From: Archangiaceae bacterium
GTDB taxonomy: Bacteria; Myxococcota; Myxococcia; Myxococcales; Myxococcaceae
Length of the DNA: 64,000 bases
Direction: 5' to 3'
NCBI GenBank assembly: GCA_016879935.1
Contig: JAACJQ010000307.1
Location: 27,742 to 91,741 of the forward strand
Position 1 is the first letter of the stretch. Each line of letters opens with the position of its first letter. The notes under the pieces are model-generated. The model saw nothing but the letters and a program-made list of their open reading frames with translations. It did no database searches and had not been told where the DNA came from. Position numbers and translations under genes: made by a program. Of the stretch, positions 45,933-54,915 are shown one piece after another.

Positions 45933-47029
45933 TCGGGCTCGCGGCCTTCGGCGGCCTGATGCTGCCGGTCCTTCCAGACGGTCATCGCGTAGTCGACCAG
46001 CGTGTCGAGGTACGTGCTCAACGGAGGGCAGCGGACGCCGGTGCCATCGAGCAGCTCGAGCGCCGTGTGGCAGTTGTAGAGCGCGAGATGGTTCACGTAG
46101 TTGATCGCAGCGCGCTGCGGGCGGGCGAGCTTCTCGAGACCGGGGAGGCGCAGCATGAAGTCGGCCGCGCGTGCCGAGACGTTGAAGCGGGGCAGCTTGC
46201 GGTTCGACTTCGCGGCGATCAGCTCGTACACGCGGCGCGCCGACATCGGGTTCGGGTCGACGAGGTGCACCGTCTTGCCCTTCGCCGCGGGGTTCTGGGC
46301 GAGGAGCCACGTGGCGTCGGTGACGAAGTCGACGGGCACGACGTTGAGCGGCGCCACGCCGTTGCCGGGCAGGGGCAGCGGAATCACCAGCGGCGACATC
46401 ACCAGCAACATGCCGAGGTAGTAGGGGCCATCGAAGCGCTCGATCTCGCCGGTGCGTGAGTCGCCCACGACGGTCGAGGGGCGAATGACGGTGATCGGCA
46501 GCTCCTCCATCGCGCGCTGCACGAGCTTCTCGGCGAGAAACTTCGTCTCTTCGTACGGGTTGCGAAAGCCCTGGCCGCAGTCGAGCTCGTCTTCGGCGAT
46601 GACGCCCACGCGATCGCCCGAGACGTAGGTGGTGCTGAAGTGCACGAGCCGCTCGAGGTGCTTCGCGTCTTTCGCCAGCTCGAGCACGTGCCGCGTGCCG
46701 TGCACGTTCACCTGGTGCGCCGTCTCGCGCGGCATGCCCAGGTAGGAGATGGCCGCGAGGTGGAAGACGTGCGTCACCTCGTCGCACAGGCGCTGGTACT
46801 CGGGGCCCGAGAGGCCGAGGTGAATGTCGACGATGTCGCCCGACAGAATGTCGATGGGCGCGGGGCCCAGCTTCGAGGCGTACTGGGTGGCCTCCTTCAC
46901 GAAGCGCGGTTGCACGAGCAGCACGATGCGCTTGTCGGGCGCCGCCTTCGCGAGGTGACGAACCAACCGCTTGCCGATGAAGCCCGGGTAGCCGGTGACG
47001 AAGATGGTGCCTGACACGCGCGGCAGCAT
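45914..47029 (-). CDS. NAD-dependent SDR-family protein (thioester reductase-like)
   Basis: The 371-residue protein begins with TIFVTGYPGFIGKRLVRHLA, the Rossmann motif of extended short-chain dehydrogenases. It has HVFHLAAISY, VHFSTTYVSG and the active-site pattern YEETKFLAEKL (Tyr-x-x-x-Lys), then VIRPSTVVGDSRTGE and VPVDFVTDA. The spacing resembles the NAD-binding-4 family that reduces fatty acyl or peptidyl thioesters to aldehydes. The carrier-protein module common to thioester reductases is absent, so the substrate is unknown. It lies 46 bp after coaE and is probably co-transcribed. An in-frame GTG at 47014 could also be the start. Confidence 0.82.
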   Translation of the reverse strand: MLPRVSGTIFVTGYPGFIGKRLVRHLAKAAPDKRIVLLVQPRFVKEATQYASKLGPAPIDILSGDIVDIHLGLSGPEYQRLCDEVTHVFHLAAISYLGMPRETAHQVNVHGTRHVLELAKDAKHLERLVHFSTTYVSGDRVGVIAEDELDCGQGFRNPYEETKFLAEKLVQRAMEELPITVIRPSTVVGDSRTGEIERFDGPYYLGMLLVMSPLVIPLPLPGNGVAPLNVVPVDFVTDATWLLAQNPAAKGKTVHLVDPNPMSARRVYELIAAKSNRKLPRFNVSARAADFMLRLPGLEKLARPQRAAINYVNHLALYNCHTALELLDGTGVRCPPLSTYLDTLVDYAMTVWKDRQHQAAEGREPDDPLDR

Positions 47030-47075
47030 AGACCCGGCGCACGAAGGGTCGAGCGTGCCCGACCGTCGTGACGCG

Positions 47076-47672
47076 TCAGCCGCGCGCGAGCATCTGGCGC
47101 CACACCTCGTCGACCTGCGCGGCGGTCGCCTGGGGGCTGCCGCCGTTGTCGATGATCCACGTGGCGAACGCGCGTTTCGCGTCGAGCGGCATCTGCGAGT
47201 GGATGCGGGCGTCGGCCTCGGCGGCGGTCAGCTGGTTTCGCGCCATCAGCCGCGCCCGTTGCACGTCTCGTGGCGCCACCACGAGCACCACGCCCGAGAG
47301 CCCTTCATGCAAGCGGTTCTCGATCAGCAGCGGCGCGTCGTAGAGCGCGCGCGGGGCACCCGACTCGGCCAGCGCGATCGACTGCTCGAGCACGGCCTGG
47401 CGTATTCGGGGGTGCGTGATGGCGTTGAGCGCTTCGCGTTCTCGCGGGTTCGAGAAGATGCGCGCACCGAGCGCAGCACGATTCAAGTTTCCGTCAGCGT
47501 CGACGACGCCGGGGAAGCGCTCCGCGATCTCGGCGAGCGCGGGCTGGCCCTTCGCAACCACCTCGCGAGCCACCACGTCGGCGTCGATGAGCGGCATGCC
47601 CTTCGCGACGAACAGCGTCGCCACGGTGGACTTGCCCGTCGCGATGCCGCCCGTCAGGCCGTACAGCTCCAC
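47076..47672 (-). CDS. coaE: Dephospho-CoA kinase
   Basis: The 198-residue protein has the P-loop GLTGGIATGKSTVATLF, then PLIDADVVAREV, a substrate segment HPRIRQAVLEQ, and the lid R(D/E)xQRxR pattern in APRDVQRARLMARN. It phosphorylates the 3' hydroxyl of dephospho-CoA in the last step of coenzyme A synthesis. Length and motifs are normal. The start is GTG 47672, one base after the stop of the upstream small exported protein gene, so it is likely the second gene of a leftward operon that continues into the reductase. Confidence 0.95.
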   Translation of the reverse strand: MELYGLTGGIATGKSTVATLFVAKGMPLIDADVVAREVVAKGQPALAEIAERFPGVVDADGNLNRAALGARIFSNPREREALNAITHPRIRQAVLEQSIALAESGAPRALYDAPLLIENRLHEGLSGVVLVVAPRDVQRARLMARNQLTAAEADARIHSQMPLDAKRAFATWIIDNGGSPQATAAQVDEVWRQMLARG

Positions 47673-47673
47673 G

Positions 47674-48144
47674 TCAGGCCTTCGACGGAAGGAAGGCGAA
47701 CGAGAGCACCGTGCCGTCGTCTTTGAAGAACACGGCCAGGCCCAGGCGCTGGTAGACGAAGTGCGGCTTCTTGCCGCTCCCGGCCTCCTTGAGGAAGTAG
47801 CAGGGCGACTCGAGGTCGGGGTCCTTCTTCTTCGGGGGGCACTGCGGGCCGTAGCTCTCTTCGACCGCCGCCTTGTCGATGACGGGCGAGACGTAGACGT
47901 CGATGCGCGCGACGGTGTCGCCCGCGGGCGTCAGCTTGAACTGCGCCTGCACCGTGCCGGGGATCGCCTGGAGCCCGGCGTAGATGAGAACGGTCTGACC
48001 CTTGATGTCGGTCTTGTTGGTGGGCTGGCCGAACTTGCCGAACACGTCGAGCGCGCTCGACACACCCGGCTGAATGCCCTGCCACGGCTTGGCGAAGACC
48101 GCCGAGGACAAGAGGAGGAGTCCCAATGAGAGGAAGCGCGACAT
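47674..48144 (-). CDS. Exported protein with BamE-like features
   Basis: The 156-residue product has a signal peptide (RFLSLGLLLLSSAVFAKP). The mature part contains WQGIQPGVSSALDVFGKFGQ then TNKTDIKGQTVLIYAG, resembling the I-x-P-G-x-S, F-G-x-P, Y pattern of BamE-like domains, and a second half with IDVYVSPVIDKAAVEESYGP and a CPPKKKDPDLESPC disulfide-like pair. It is predicted periplasmic. It starts 30 bp from the divergent tetraheme cytochrome gene. No known function. Its role relative to coaE, with which it is translationally linked, is unclear. Confidence 0.68.
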   Translation of the reverse strand: MSRFLSLGLLLLSSAVFAKPWQGIQPGVSSALDVFGKFGQPTNKTDIKGQTVLIYAGLQAIPGTVQAQFKLTPAGDTVARIDVYVSPVIDKAAVEESYGPQCPPKKKDPDLESPCYFLKEAGSGKKPHFVYQRLGLAVFFKDDGTVLSFAFLPSKA

Positions 48145-48174
48145 GGTGAGCACGTGCATGCTACGCCAGACGCG

Positions 48175-48711
48175 ATGGCTTCGAGCTTTCTTCGTGTCGG
48201 GATCGCGGTGGTGATGTGCGCCTCGTCGGGTGCGCTCGCGTACGACTTTCTGGGCGCCGAGAGCTGCCAGAGCTGTCACGCCGACGCCTACGCGGCGTGG
48301 AAGGCGTCTCCGCACGCGCGAGCGAAAGACGTGCTCTCGCCGACGCAGCAGCGCGACGCGCGCTGTCTGTCGTGCCACTCGCCGAACGACGTCGATCAGA
48401 AGCAGGCCGGCGTCACCTGCGAGACGTGTCACGGCGGCGGGCAGTACTACTCGCCGAAGTACATCATGAAAGATCCCGAGCTGGCCCGGCTCTCGGGCCT
48501 GGTCGACCCGACCGAGAAGGCCTGCCGTGGGTGTCACGACGCCTCGAGCCCTTCCCTCAAGCCCTTCGACTTCGCCTCGCGCCTCAGGGCGATGGATCAC
48601 TGGTCGACCGAGCGCGCGAAGAAGAAGGAGCAGTCCTCCTCGCGCACGCCCGGCACCTTCCTCAAGTTCGGCGCCTGGCTCAGCCACCAGCCTGTGATCG
48701 TTCGGCGATGA
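48175..48711 (+). CDS. Tetraheme c-type cytochrome (cytochrome c554-like)
   Basis: The 178-residue protein has a signal peptide (about 1-22, CASSGALAYD) and four CxxCH heme sites: CQSCH, CLSCH, CETCH and CRGCH. Segment FLGAESCQSCHADAYAAWKA then SPHARAKDVL is the cytochrome c554/NrfB-like signature, where the Trp and His pack against heme 1. It would be periplasmic and transfer electrons. ATG 48175 is preferred over GTG 48154 because the signal peptide then begins normally. The stop overlaps engB (ATGA). In other bacteria related multiheme cytochromes are encoded beside or fused to UshA-like proteins with a PCGC motif. Confidence 0.9.
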   Translation: MASSFLRVGIAVVMCASSGALAYDFLGAESCQSCHADAYAAWKASPHARAKDVLSPTQQRDARCLSCHSPNDVDQKQAGVTCETCHGGGQYYSPKYIMKDPELARLSGLVDPTEKACRGCHDASSPSLKPFDFASRLRAMDHWSTERAKKKEQSSSRTPGTFLKFGAWLSHQPVIVRR

Positions 48712-49331
48712 GCAGCGCGCTGAAGGTGCTCGACGCGGTCTTCGTCACGACGGCCACCAAGGCCAGCCAGTGGCCCCGTGAGCCCGTTCCCGAGGTGGCC
48801 TTCGTCGGCCGCTCCAACGTCGGCAAGTCGTCGATGATCAACACGCTCGCGCAGCGCAACAAGCTGGTGCGCGTGTCGAACACGCCGGGCCGCACGCGCA
48901 CGCTCAACTTCTTCGACGTCACCATGGAGTCGCACGCGAAGAAGCGCGTCGTGCGCCTGTGCGACTTGCCCGGCTACGGCTTCGCGAAGGTGTCGAAGGT
49001 CGAGCGCGAAGACTGGCACCACATGATCAACGAGTACCTGTCGGAGCGGCACACGCTCAAGGTGATCGTCAGCATCATCGACGCCGAAGTGGGGCCGACC
49101 GCAGACGACGTGGCCATGCTCGACTTCCTGCAGGGCACGCCGCCGAAGATCCTCGTGGTGGGCACCAAGATCGACCGCATCGGCAAGTCGTACCGAAAGC
49201 CCCGCCTGCAGGAGCTCGCGAAGAAGCTCGAGGTGCCCATCGAGGCCGTCGTGGGCTTTTCGGCGACGGAGCGCATCGGGGTGAGCGACGTGTGGAACCG
49301 CCTGCTCGCGACGGTCGACGGTCGAGGTTGA
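48708..49331 (+). CDS. engB: EngB/YihA/YsxC ribosome-assembly GTPase
   Basis: The 207-residue GTPase has G1 VAFVGRSNVGKSSMINTLAQ, G2 TRTLNFFDV, G3 RLCDLPGYGFAKVSK, G4 VVGTKIDRIGK and G5 GFSATERIG. This is the essential large-subunit assembly factor. The G2 region with NTPGRTRTLNFF is distinctive of EngB. Start ATG 48708 overlaps the cytochrome stop; coupling with a cytochrome is unusual. Length is typical. The next gene, a lipoprotein, starts 32 bp further on. Confidence 0.96.
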   Translation: MSSALKVLDAVFVTTATKASQWPREPVPEVAFVGRSNVGKSSMINTLAQRNKLVRVSNTPGRTRTLNFFDVTMESHAKKRVVRLCDLPGYGFAKVSKVEREDWHHMINEYLSERHTLKVIVSIIDAEVGPTADDVAMLDFLQGTPPKILVVGTKIDRIGKSYRKPRLQELAKKLEVPIEAVVGFSATERIGVSDVWNRLLATVDGRG

Positions 49332-49363
49332 CCCCCGTCTCAGGGTGGGCCAACACTGCCCTC

Positions 49364-51268
49364 ATGCGCACGAGGCTCGTCGTCCTCCTTGCCTGGGCCG
49401 TGGTTTCAGGCTGCCAGTGCAACTGTTCCAATCGCGTCGACTTCACGAAAGACGGCGGTCGTGCGGGTGGTGAAGGCGGTGGTCTCGCTGGCGACGGCGG
49501 TTCGGCAGGGGGCAGGGCGACGGCGGGCGGGCAGGGCGGCGCAGGTGGTGGCGTGGCCTTCGACGCTGGCGACGGCACGACGACGACGACCATCGGGCCC
49601 GGAGGCTTCACGCTCGATGGCGGCTCCGGTGGCGTGGGCTCGGGCGTCGTCACCAACCCGATGGGCCACATCGTGCTGGGCACCAGCTCGCTCGATCTCG
49701 GCTTCATGTGGGTCGCCAACAACAGCACCGGCTGGGTCTCGAAGTACGACACGCGCACGGGCAAAGAGGTTGGCCGCTTCTGGGCGACGATTCCCAAAGA
49801 CTGCGCGAACAGCCCGAACGGCCCTCCCTGTGCGGGTGGCAGCTTCCAGGCAGCGCTCACCGCAGGCCCCGGCAAGCACAACCCCTCGCGCACCGCGATC
49901 GATCGGTTCGGCAACGTGTGGGTCGCCAACCGCGCCGTCGGCCAGCAGGGCTCGGTGACGAAGATCGCGAACGACCCGGTCGACTGTGTCGATCGCAACG
50001 GCAACGGTTCGATTCAGACGAGCCGCGACCTGAACAACGACGGCCAGATCAGCATGAACCCCGCTGACGGCGAGATGATCTTGCCCACCAACTTCCAGGA
50101 CCCGAACCAGTACGACGAGTGCGTGCTCTTCTCGACGCCGGTCGGAGGCCCGGGCGGTGACGTGGCGGCGCGCGCGATCGCCGTCTCCGCCGGCATCGAG
50201 GGCAGCGCCGGTGACGTGTGGGTCGCCATCTATCGCGAGCAGCGCGTGTACAAGCTGTCGTCGCTGACCGGTCAGCCGGTGCCCGTGAGTGGTGGCTCGG
50301 GCCAGACGTACATTCAGCTCAACTTCGGGCCCTACGGCGCCATCGTCGACTCGAAGCAGCGCTTGTGGATCGTGGAGATCGGCCAGGCGCGTTTCGCCCT
50401 CATCGACGCGAACCCCGGCACGCTCATCAACGACACGATTCGGGCGCCTGCGAACCTGAACTGCGCCGCGTACGCGCTCGGCATCGACGGCAAAGACCGC
50501 GTCTGGGTGCCCGGCTGGTCGCAGGGCGCGCGGGCGTGCCGGTACGACCACTCGACCCAGACGTGGGCGGCCTTCGACTTCTCGTCGGCGCGCAGCCAGC
50601 GCAACACCGCCTTCGCCATGGGCCGCGGCATCGCGGTCGACGTGCTCGGCACCGTCTACATGAGCGGCTACGGCGGCAACACCGGCCAGCTCATTCGGTT
50701 CGACGCCGAGACGGGCGCGGTGAAGCCGTACGGCGCGGCGGCCTTCATCGACTACAGCGACGCGCAGTCGTCGGCGGCGATCGGCGTTGGCCTCGACAGC
50801 GACGGCCAGCCCTGGGTGAACAACAGCTCGGGCAACATGGTGCGCGTCGACAACGCGACCGGCGCGATCCTCAAGTCGACCCAGCAGGACCCGGGCCTCT
50901 ACACGTACAGCGACTTCACAGGGTACCAGCTGCGCAACTTCACCGCGCCGCGAGGCGTGTACCGCCGTGACTTCGAGGGCTGCGGCGAAGAGGCCGAGTG
51001 GCGCACCCTGACGTGGGACGCCTCGGTGCCCCCGAACACGACCTTGAGCGTGACCGTGAGGGTGGCGAACACCATCGCCGAGCTCTCGCAGCCCGGCGCA
51101 GCACGGTACGGGCCGTTCACCACGTCACCGGTCGATCTGCAGGCGCAGGGCGTGGTGAAGCGAAAGTACCTGCGCGCCGAGTTCACCTTGTCGTCCGCCG
51201 ATCGCGTGACGACGCCAGTGCTGCGTTCGTTCCAGGTGACGTCCTTCTGTGGAGTGATGATCCAGTGA
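49364..51268 (+). CDS. Lipoprotein with NHL/virginiamycin-B-lyase-like beta-propeller
   Basis: The 634-residue protein has a signal peptide with lipobox AVVSGC (Cys at about 17) and a second Cys-rich CNC. A glycine/threonine-rich linker (about 30-90) separates the anchor from a six- or seven-bladed propeller. Its blades contain FMWVANNSTGWVSKYDTRTG, NVWVANRA, DVWVAIYREQRVYKLSSLTG, RLWIVEIGQARFALID and RVWVPGWSQGARACRYD. A dockerin or EF-hand-like insertion DRNGNGSIQTSRDLNNDGQI lies near 205-225. The C-terminal 120 residues are a beta-sandwich. VB-lyase-like propellers bind ligands or partner proteins on the cell surface. It couples to the next gene by GTGA. Confidence 0.78.
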   Translation: MRTRLVVLLAWAVVSGCQCNCSNRVDFTKDGGRAGGEGGGLAGDGGSAGGRATAGGQGGAGGGVAFDAGDGTTTTTIGPGGFTLDGGSGGVGSGVVTNPMGHIVLGTSSLDLGFMWVANNSTGWVSKYDTRTGKEVGRFWATIPKDCANSPNGPPCAGGSFQAALTAGPGKHNPSRTAIDRFGNVWVANRAVGQQGSVTKIANDPVDCVDRNGNGSIQTSRDLNNDGQISMNPADGEMILPTNFQDPNQYDECVLFSTPVGGPGGDVAARAIAVSAGIEGSAGDVWVAIYREQRVYKLSSLTGQPVPVSGGSGQTYIQLNFGPYGAIVDSKQRLWIVEIGQARFALIDANPGTLINDTIRAPANLNCAAYALGIDGKDRVWVPGWSQGARACRYDHSTQTWAAFDFSSARSQRNTAFAMGRGIAVDVLGTVYMSGYGGNTGQLIRFDAETGAVKPYGAAAFIDYSDAQSSAAIGVGLDSDGQPWVNNSSGNMVRVDNATGAILKSTQQDPGLYTYSDFTGYQLRNFTAPRGVYRRDFEGCGEEAEWRTLTWDASVPPNTTLSVTVRVANTIAELSQPGAARYGPFTTSPVDLQAQGVVKRKYLRAEFTLSSADRVTTPVLRSFQVTSFCGVMIQ

Positions 51269-52902
51269 CGCCGACGAGTGAGACCCATGAAGCGCGCAGG
51301 GCCGAGCTGGTGCGGCGGCTGACCGAGCTGGCGCCCAAGAAGAAGCTCGACGCGATGCTCGAAGAGGTCGACGGGCGGGCGCTCGTTCGCAGCATTCCCG
51401 CCGAAGAGGTCTACGCGACGATCATCGACGTCGGGCTGGTCGACTCGACCGACATCGTGCAGCTGTCGACGCCTGATCAGTTCCGCACCTACGTCGATCT
51501 CGCGAGCTGGCAGCGCGATCGGGTCGACGTGCTCGAGGTGCTGCATTGGCTGCGGGCGGCGCGCGGTGAAGACGAAGCGGAGTACCAGAAGAAGCTGGTG
51601 CGCCTCGACCTCGAGCTGCTCGAGCTGATGTTCAAGAAGCTCACGCGCATTCACGATCTGCAGGAGAACCCCGACGTCGACACCGAGGGCATGACGCTCG
51701 AGACGCCCGAGGGGCAGTTCTTGATCGAGTTCACGATCGAAGGCGTCGACGAGCACGCCATGAGAACGCTCACGAAGGATCTGATGGCCTCGAACCCGTT
51801 CGAGCTCACCCGGTTCCTCGAGGCGGTGCGGTGGGAGCAGGCGACCGAGCTCGAAGAGGCGGCGTTTCAGTTTCGACAGAGCCGCCTGCAGGATCTCGGT
51901 TTTCCGCCGCTCGACGAGGCGCTCAAGGTCTTCGCCTGGCTCGACCCCGACAAGGCGAAGGTGTTCAGCGGCACACCAGGGCTCTCGAAGCCGGGCGAGC
52001 GCGTCGACTACGTGCTCGCGATGTTCCGCGGGCTCGACGCGGTGGAGCGCACGAACCTCGAAGGCGAGGTTCGCTACCTCGTGAACTGCATTCTGGTCGC
52101 CGAAGGCGCCGAGCCGGGCGACCCCGAAGCGCTGAAGCGGCTGAGCGAGCACGCGCGCGACACGCTCGAGCTGGGCCTCGAGCACCTGACCGGTGGCGAC
52201 GCGGAGCGTGCCGTCGACGTCGTTCGCGAGAAGACGCTGCGCGAGATCTTCCAGATCGGCTTCTCGCTCACGCTGAAGGTGAAGCGGCAGGTCGAGCGGC
52301 TCGGGCAGGAGCAGGGCAGCAAGTTCGCCGACACGTGGCTCGTGCTGGATGAAGAGGCGCAGGCGCTCCAGGCGTTGCTGCGTCGCCGGCCGCTCAAGGC
52401 GCTCAAGGTTCCCGGCGCCGAGCCCGTCACCTTCCGTTCGAAGCGAGAGCTGGCCGAGGTCGAGGCGCTGCTCTCACGGGTGCGCAGCCAGCGGGCGATC
52501 TTCAACGCGTTGCTGGGCACGTCTCCGGCTGAGGCGATCGCGCGGTTCGGCGTCAAGCTGGCCGAGCTGACGCCGCAGCGGTTGTTCCTCGCGGTGGTCG
52601 CGCACGCCGAGGTGGCGGGGACGATCGACGTCGCTCCCTTCCCCGAGCTGCGCGTGCAGGAACTCGTCACGCGCATCTTCGACGAGCAGGGGCGTCAGCC
52701 GGTGCTGCGTCCGAGCGCGGGCAAACGCGCCGTCGAGGTGTTGACGAGCAAGCTCAGCGAAGGCGTCTCGGAGCTCGAGCCGATGGTGGCGCGGGTGCTC
52801 GCGGCGCTGCTGGCCGACGTCGGCAAACGGTGGATGGACGATGGCCGCGTCGACGCGAAGCGCATCGTCGTGCTGCCGGTCGCAGGCCAGGTGGTGGTCT
52901 GA
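51265..52902 (+). CDS. Conserved DUF6178-like cytoplasmic protein
   Basis: The 545-residue protein is highly charged and helical, starting THEARRAELVRRLTELAPKK. It contains LVRSIPAEEVYATIIDVGLV and LASWQRDRVDVLEVLHWL near the N-terminus, then helical segments and a C-terminal half with LFLAVVAHAEVAGTI. The N-terminal pattern matches the conserved myxobacterial/deltaproteobacterial family I recall as DUF6178, which has no known biochemical role. There is no signal or membrane segment. GTG 51265 overlaps the stop of the upstream lipoprotein. The following hydrolase-HIT gene starts 3 bp after. Confidence 0.6.
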   Translation: MTPTSETHEARRAELVRRLTELAPKKKLDAMLEEVDGRALVRSIPAEEVYATIIDVGLVDSTDIVQLSTPDQFRTYVDLASWQRDRVDVLEVLHWLRAARGEDEAEYQKKLVRLDLELLELMFKKLTRIHDLQENPDVDTEGMTLETPEGQFLIEFTIEGVDEHAMRTLTKDLMASNPFELTRFLEAVRWEQATELEEAAFQFRQSRLQDLGFPPLDEALKVFAWLDPDKAKVFSGTPGLSKPGERVDYVLAMFRGLDAVERTNLEGEVRYLVNCILVAEGAEPGDPEALKRLSEHARDTLELGLEHLTGGDAERAVDVVREKTLREIFQIGFSLTLKVKRQVERLGQEQGSKFADTWLVLDEEAQALQALLRRRPLKALKVPGAEPVTFRSKRELAEVEALLSRVRSQRAIFNALLGTSPAEAIARFGVKLAELTPQRLFLAVVAHAEVAGTIDVAPFPELRVQELVTRIFDEQGRQPVLRPSAGKRAVEVLTSKLSEGVSELEPMVARVLAALLADVGKRWMDDGRVDAKRIVVLPVAGQVVV

Positions 52903-52905
52903 GCG

Positions 52906-53856
52906 ATGTCGGTGCGCGTGCTGAGTCTGCCGGGGTGGAACGGCTCGGGGCCCGAGCACTGGCAGTCGTTGTGGGAGCGCCTCGACGCGCGCGTGATTCG
53001 CGTGGAGCAGGCGTCGTGGACGGAGCCGTCGCTCGAGGCGTGGCGAACGACGGTGCTGACGGCGCTGGCGACGGCCGAGCCCACGGTGTTGGTCGGCCAC
53101 TCGCTCGGCGCCGCGCTCATTCCACATCTCGTCGAGGCGAAGAACATCGCCGGCGCGCTCCTGGTGGCCCCGCCTGAGCTGTCTCGCGGCGACCTGCCGA
53201 AGTTCATTCGTGAGTTCGAGCGTGAACCGGCGGCGCTGCCGTTCCCCGCGACGGTCATCGCGAGCTCCGACGACCCCTATGCGTCGGTCGAGCACTCGGA
53301 GCGTTTCGCGAAGGGCCTCGGCGCGCGCTTCGAGAACCTGGGCCCGAAGGGGCACCTGAACGCCGAGTCGAAGCTGGGCACCTGGCCCGAGGGCTGGGAG
53401 CTGCTGCGGCGGCTCCGGGCGCAGGCGCCCTTCGTGATGGACCCGCGGCTGGCGCTCGACGCCGTTCACATCGGCCGCAGCGAGCTGTCGGATCTGCTGT
53501 TGTTCGACGAGGTGCGCTGGCCGTGGTTCGTGCTGGTGCCTCGTCGCAGCGGCGCGGAGGATCAGGCCCACCTGACGGAGGGCGATCGCGCACAGCTCAA
53601 CGAAGAATCGGCGGCGCTCTGTGCCGTGCTGCGTGATCGGTTTCAGACCGACAAGGTGAACGTCGGAGCGTTGGGCAACGTCGTGCGCCAGCTGCACGTG
53701 CATCACATCGGAAGAACCCTCGCTGATCCCGCGTGGCCGGGCCCGGTGTGGGGCCACTCGCAACGGCAGGCGGCGACGCGCCCGGTGCACCTGGGTCGAT
53801 CATCGCTCGCGTTCTCTGATTCGCGGCTGTCGTCGCGCTTCGATCGACTGCTCTGA
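52906..53856 (+). CDS. RBBP9-type serine hydrolase fused to a HIT domain
   Basis: The 316-residue protein joins two enzyme families. Residues 1-170 are an RBBP9/YdeN-like alpha/beta hydrolase: LPGWNGSGPEHWQSLWE, the nucleophile Ser66 in VLVGHSLGAAL, Asp122 or Asp123 in SSDDPY and His150 in KGHLNAES. Residues 176-285 are a HIT-family domain with FVMDPRLALDAVHIG, WPWFVLVPRR, DKVNVGALGNVVRQLHVHHI then GRTLADPAWPGPVWG. The histidine triad QLHVHHI binds and hydrolyses nucleotide phosphates. The linker is about five residues. It is intact and in one frame. Both partner families are usually single proteins. Confidence 0.88.
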   Translation: MSVRVLSLPGWNGSGPEHWQSLWERLDARVIRVEQASWTEPSLEAWRTTVLTALATAEPTVLVGHSLGAALIPHLVEAKNIAGALLVAPPELSRGDLPKFIREFEREPAALPFPATVIASSDDPYASVEHSERFAKGLGARFENLGPKGHLNAESKLGTWPEGWELLRRLRAQAPFVMDPRLALDAVHIGRSELSDLLLFDEVRWPWFVLVPRRSGAEDQAHLTEGDRAQLNEESAALCAVLRDRFQTDKVNVGALGNVVRQLHVHHIGRTLADPAWPGPVWGHSQRQAATRPVHLGRSSLAFSDSRLSSRFDRLL

Positions 53857-53863
53857 GCGCTTG

Positions 53864-54910
53864 CTAGACGTCTCGGCCGATCGCTTCCGACAGACTCGAC
53901 AGCTTCAGCTCGGCCAGCTTCTGCTCCAGCCGATCGAGAATGCGTCGCGGCAGGCCGGGCCCGCCGTAGATGAAGCCCGTGTAGATCTGCACCAGCGACG
54001 CACCGGCAGCGATCTTCGCGAAGGCGTCATCTCCATCGAACACGCCGCCGACGCCGATGATCGGCAGCTTGCCCTCGGAGCGTTTGAACGCGCGCTTCAA
54101 GACCTCGGTCGAGCGTTGGAAGACGGGTTTGCCCGAGAGGCCGCCAGTCTCCTTCGCGGTCGGGTGCTCGAAGGGCCGTGTGATGGTCGTGTTGGTGCAG
54201 ATGAGCCCGGTGATTCCGCTCGAGCGCACGACGTCGACCACCGCGTCGACCGCTTCGTCACCGAGGTCGGGAGCGATCTTCAAGAACAGCGGCTTGGCGC
54301 CGACCTTCGCCTTCACGGCTGACAGAATCGCGGCGAGCGCCTCAGGCTCCTGCAGCTGCCGCAGCCCCGGCGTGTTCGGCGACGACAGGTTCACGACGAC
54401 GTAATCGCCGAGCGGGCCCACGGTCTCGGCGCACGCCACGTAGTCCTCGACGGCGCGTTCGTTCGGCGTGTCTTTGTTCTTGCCGATGTTCACGCCGACG
54501 GGCCCCGGCCGCCACGCGAGCTTCTCGAGCCGCGCCTTCATCTCGGCCATGCCCTCGTTGTTGAAACCGAGCCGGTTGATGAGGGCCGTGTGCTCGGGAA
54601 TTCTGAAAATCCGGGGCAGGGGATTTCCACTCTGCGGCCGCGGCGTGACGGTGCCCACCTCGACGAAGCCGAAGCCCAGCCCGAACAAGCCGACGAGCGC
54701 CTCGGCGTTCTTGTCGAGGCCCGCGGCGAGCCCGATGGGGTTGGGAAAGGTGAGGCCCGCGACGGTGGTGGTGAGTCGATCGGCCTTCGCGTTCGAGCGC
54801 CACGACTTCGCCATCGCGACCGGCATCGCCTTGAGGCCGGCCATACCGAGGTGGTGCGCCTTCTCGGCGTCGAGTGTGAAGAGGACCGGCCGCAGCAGCG
54901 CTTCGTACAT
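53864..54910 (-). CDS. pyrD: Dihydroorotate dehydrogenase (quinone), class 2
   Basis: The 348-residue protein has the class 2 N-terminal helix pair (YEALLRPVLFTLDAEKAHHL), PNPIGLAAGLDKNAEALV, VEVGTVTPRPQSGNPLPRIF, the catalytic Ser in VVNLSSPNTPGLRQLQ, LKIAPDL, and FMN-binding IGVGGVFDGDDAFAKIAAGA then SLVQIYTGF. It oxidises dihydroorotate to orotate at the inner membrane using quinone. The N-terminal amphipathic region provides membrane association. It is 5 bp downstream of adenosine deaminase, so purine salvage and pyrimidine synthesis genes share a leftward operon. Confidence 0.96.
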   Translation of the reverse strand: MYEALLRPVLFTLDAEKAHHLGMAGLKAMPVAMAKSWRSNAKADRLTTTVAGLTFPNPIGLAAGLDKNAEALVGLFGLGFGFVEVGTVTPRPQSGNPLPRIFRIPEHTALINRLGFNNEGMAEMKARLEKLAWRPGPVGVNIGKNKDTPNERAVEDYVACAETVGPLGDYVVVNLSSPNTPGLRQLQEPEALAAILSAVKAKVGAKPLFLKIAPDLGDEAVDAVVDVVRSSGITGLICTNTTITRPFEHPTAKETGGLSGKPVFQRSTEVLKRAFKRSEGKLPIIGVGGVFDGDDAFAKIAAGASLVQIYTGFIYGGPGLPRRILDRLEQKLAELKLSSLSEAIGRDV

Positions 54911-54915
54911 GGGCG

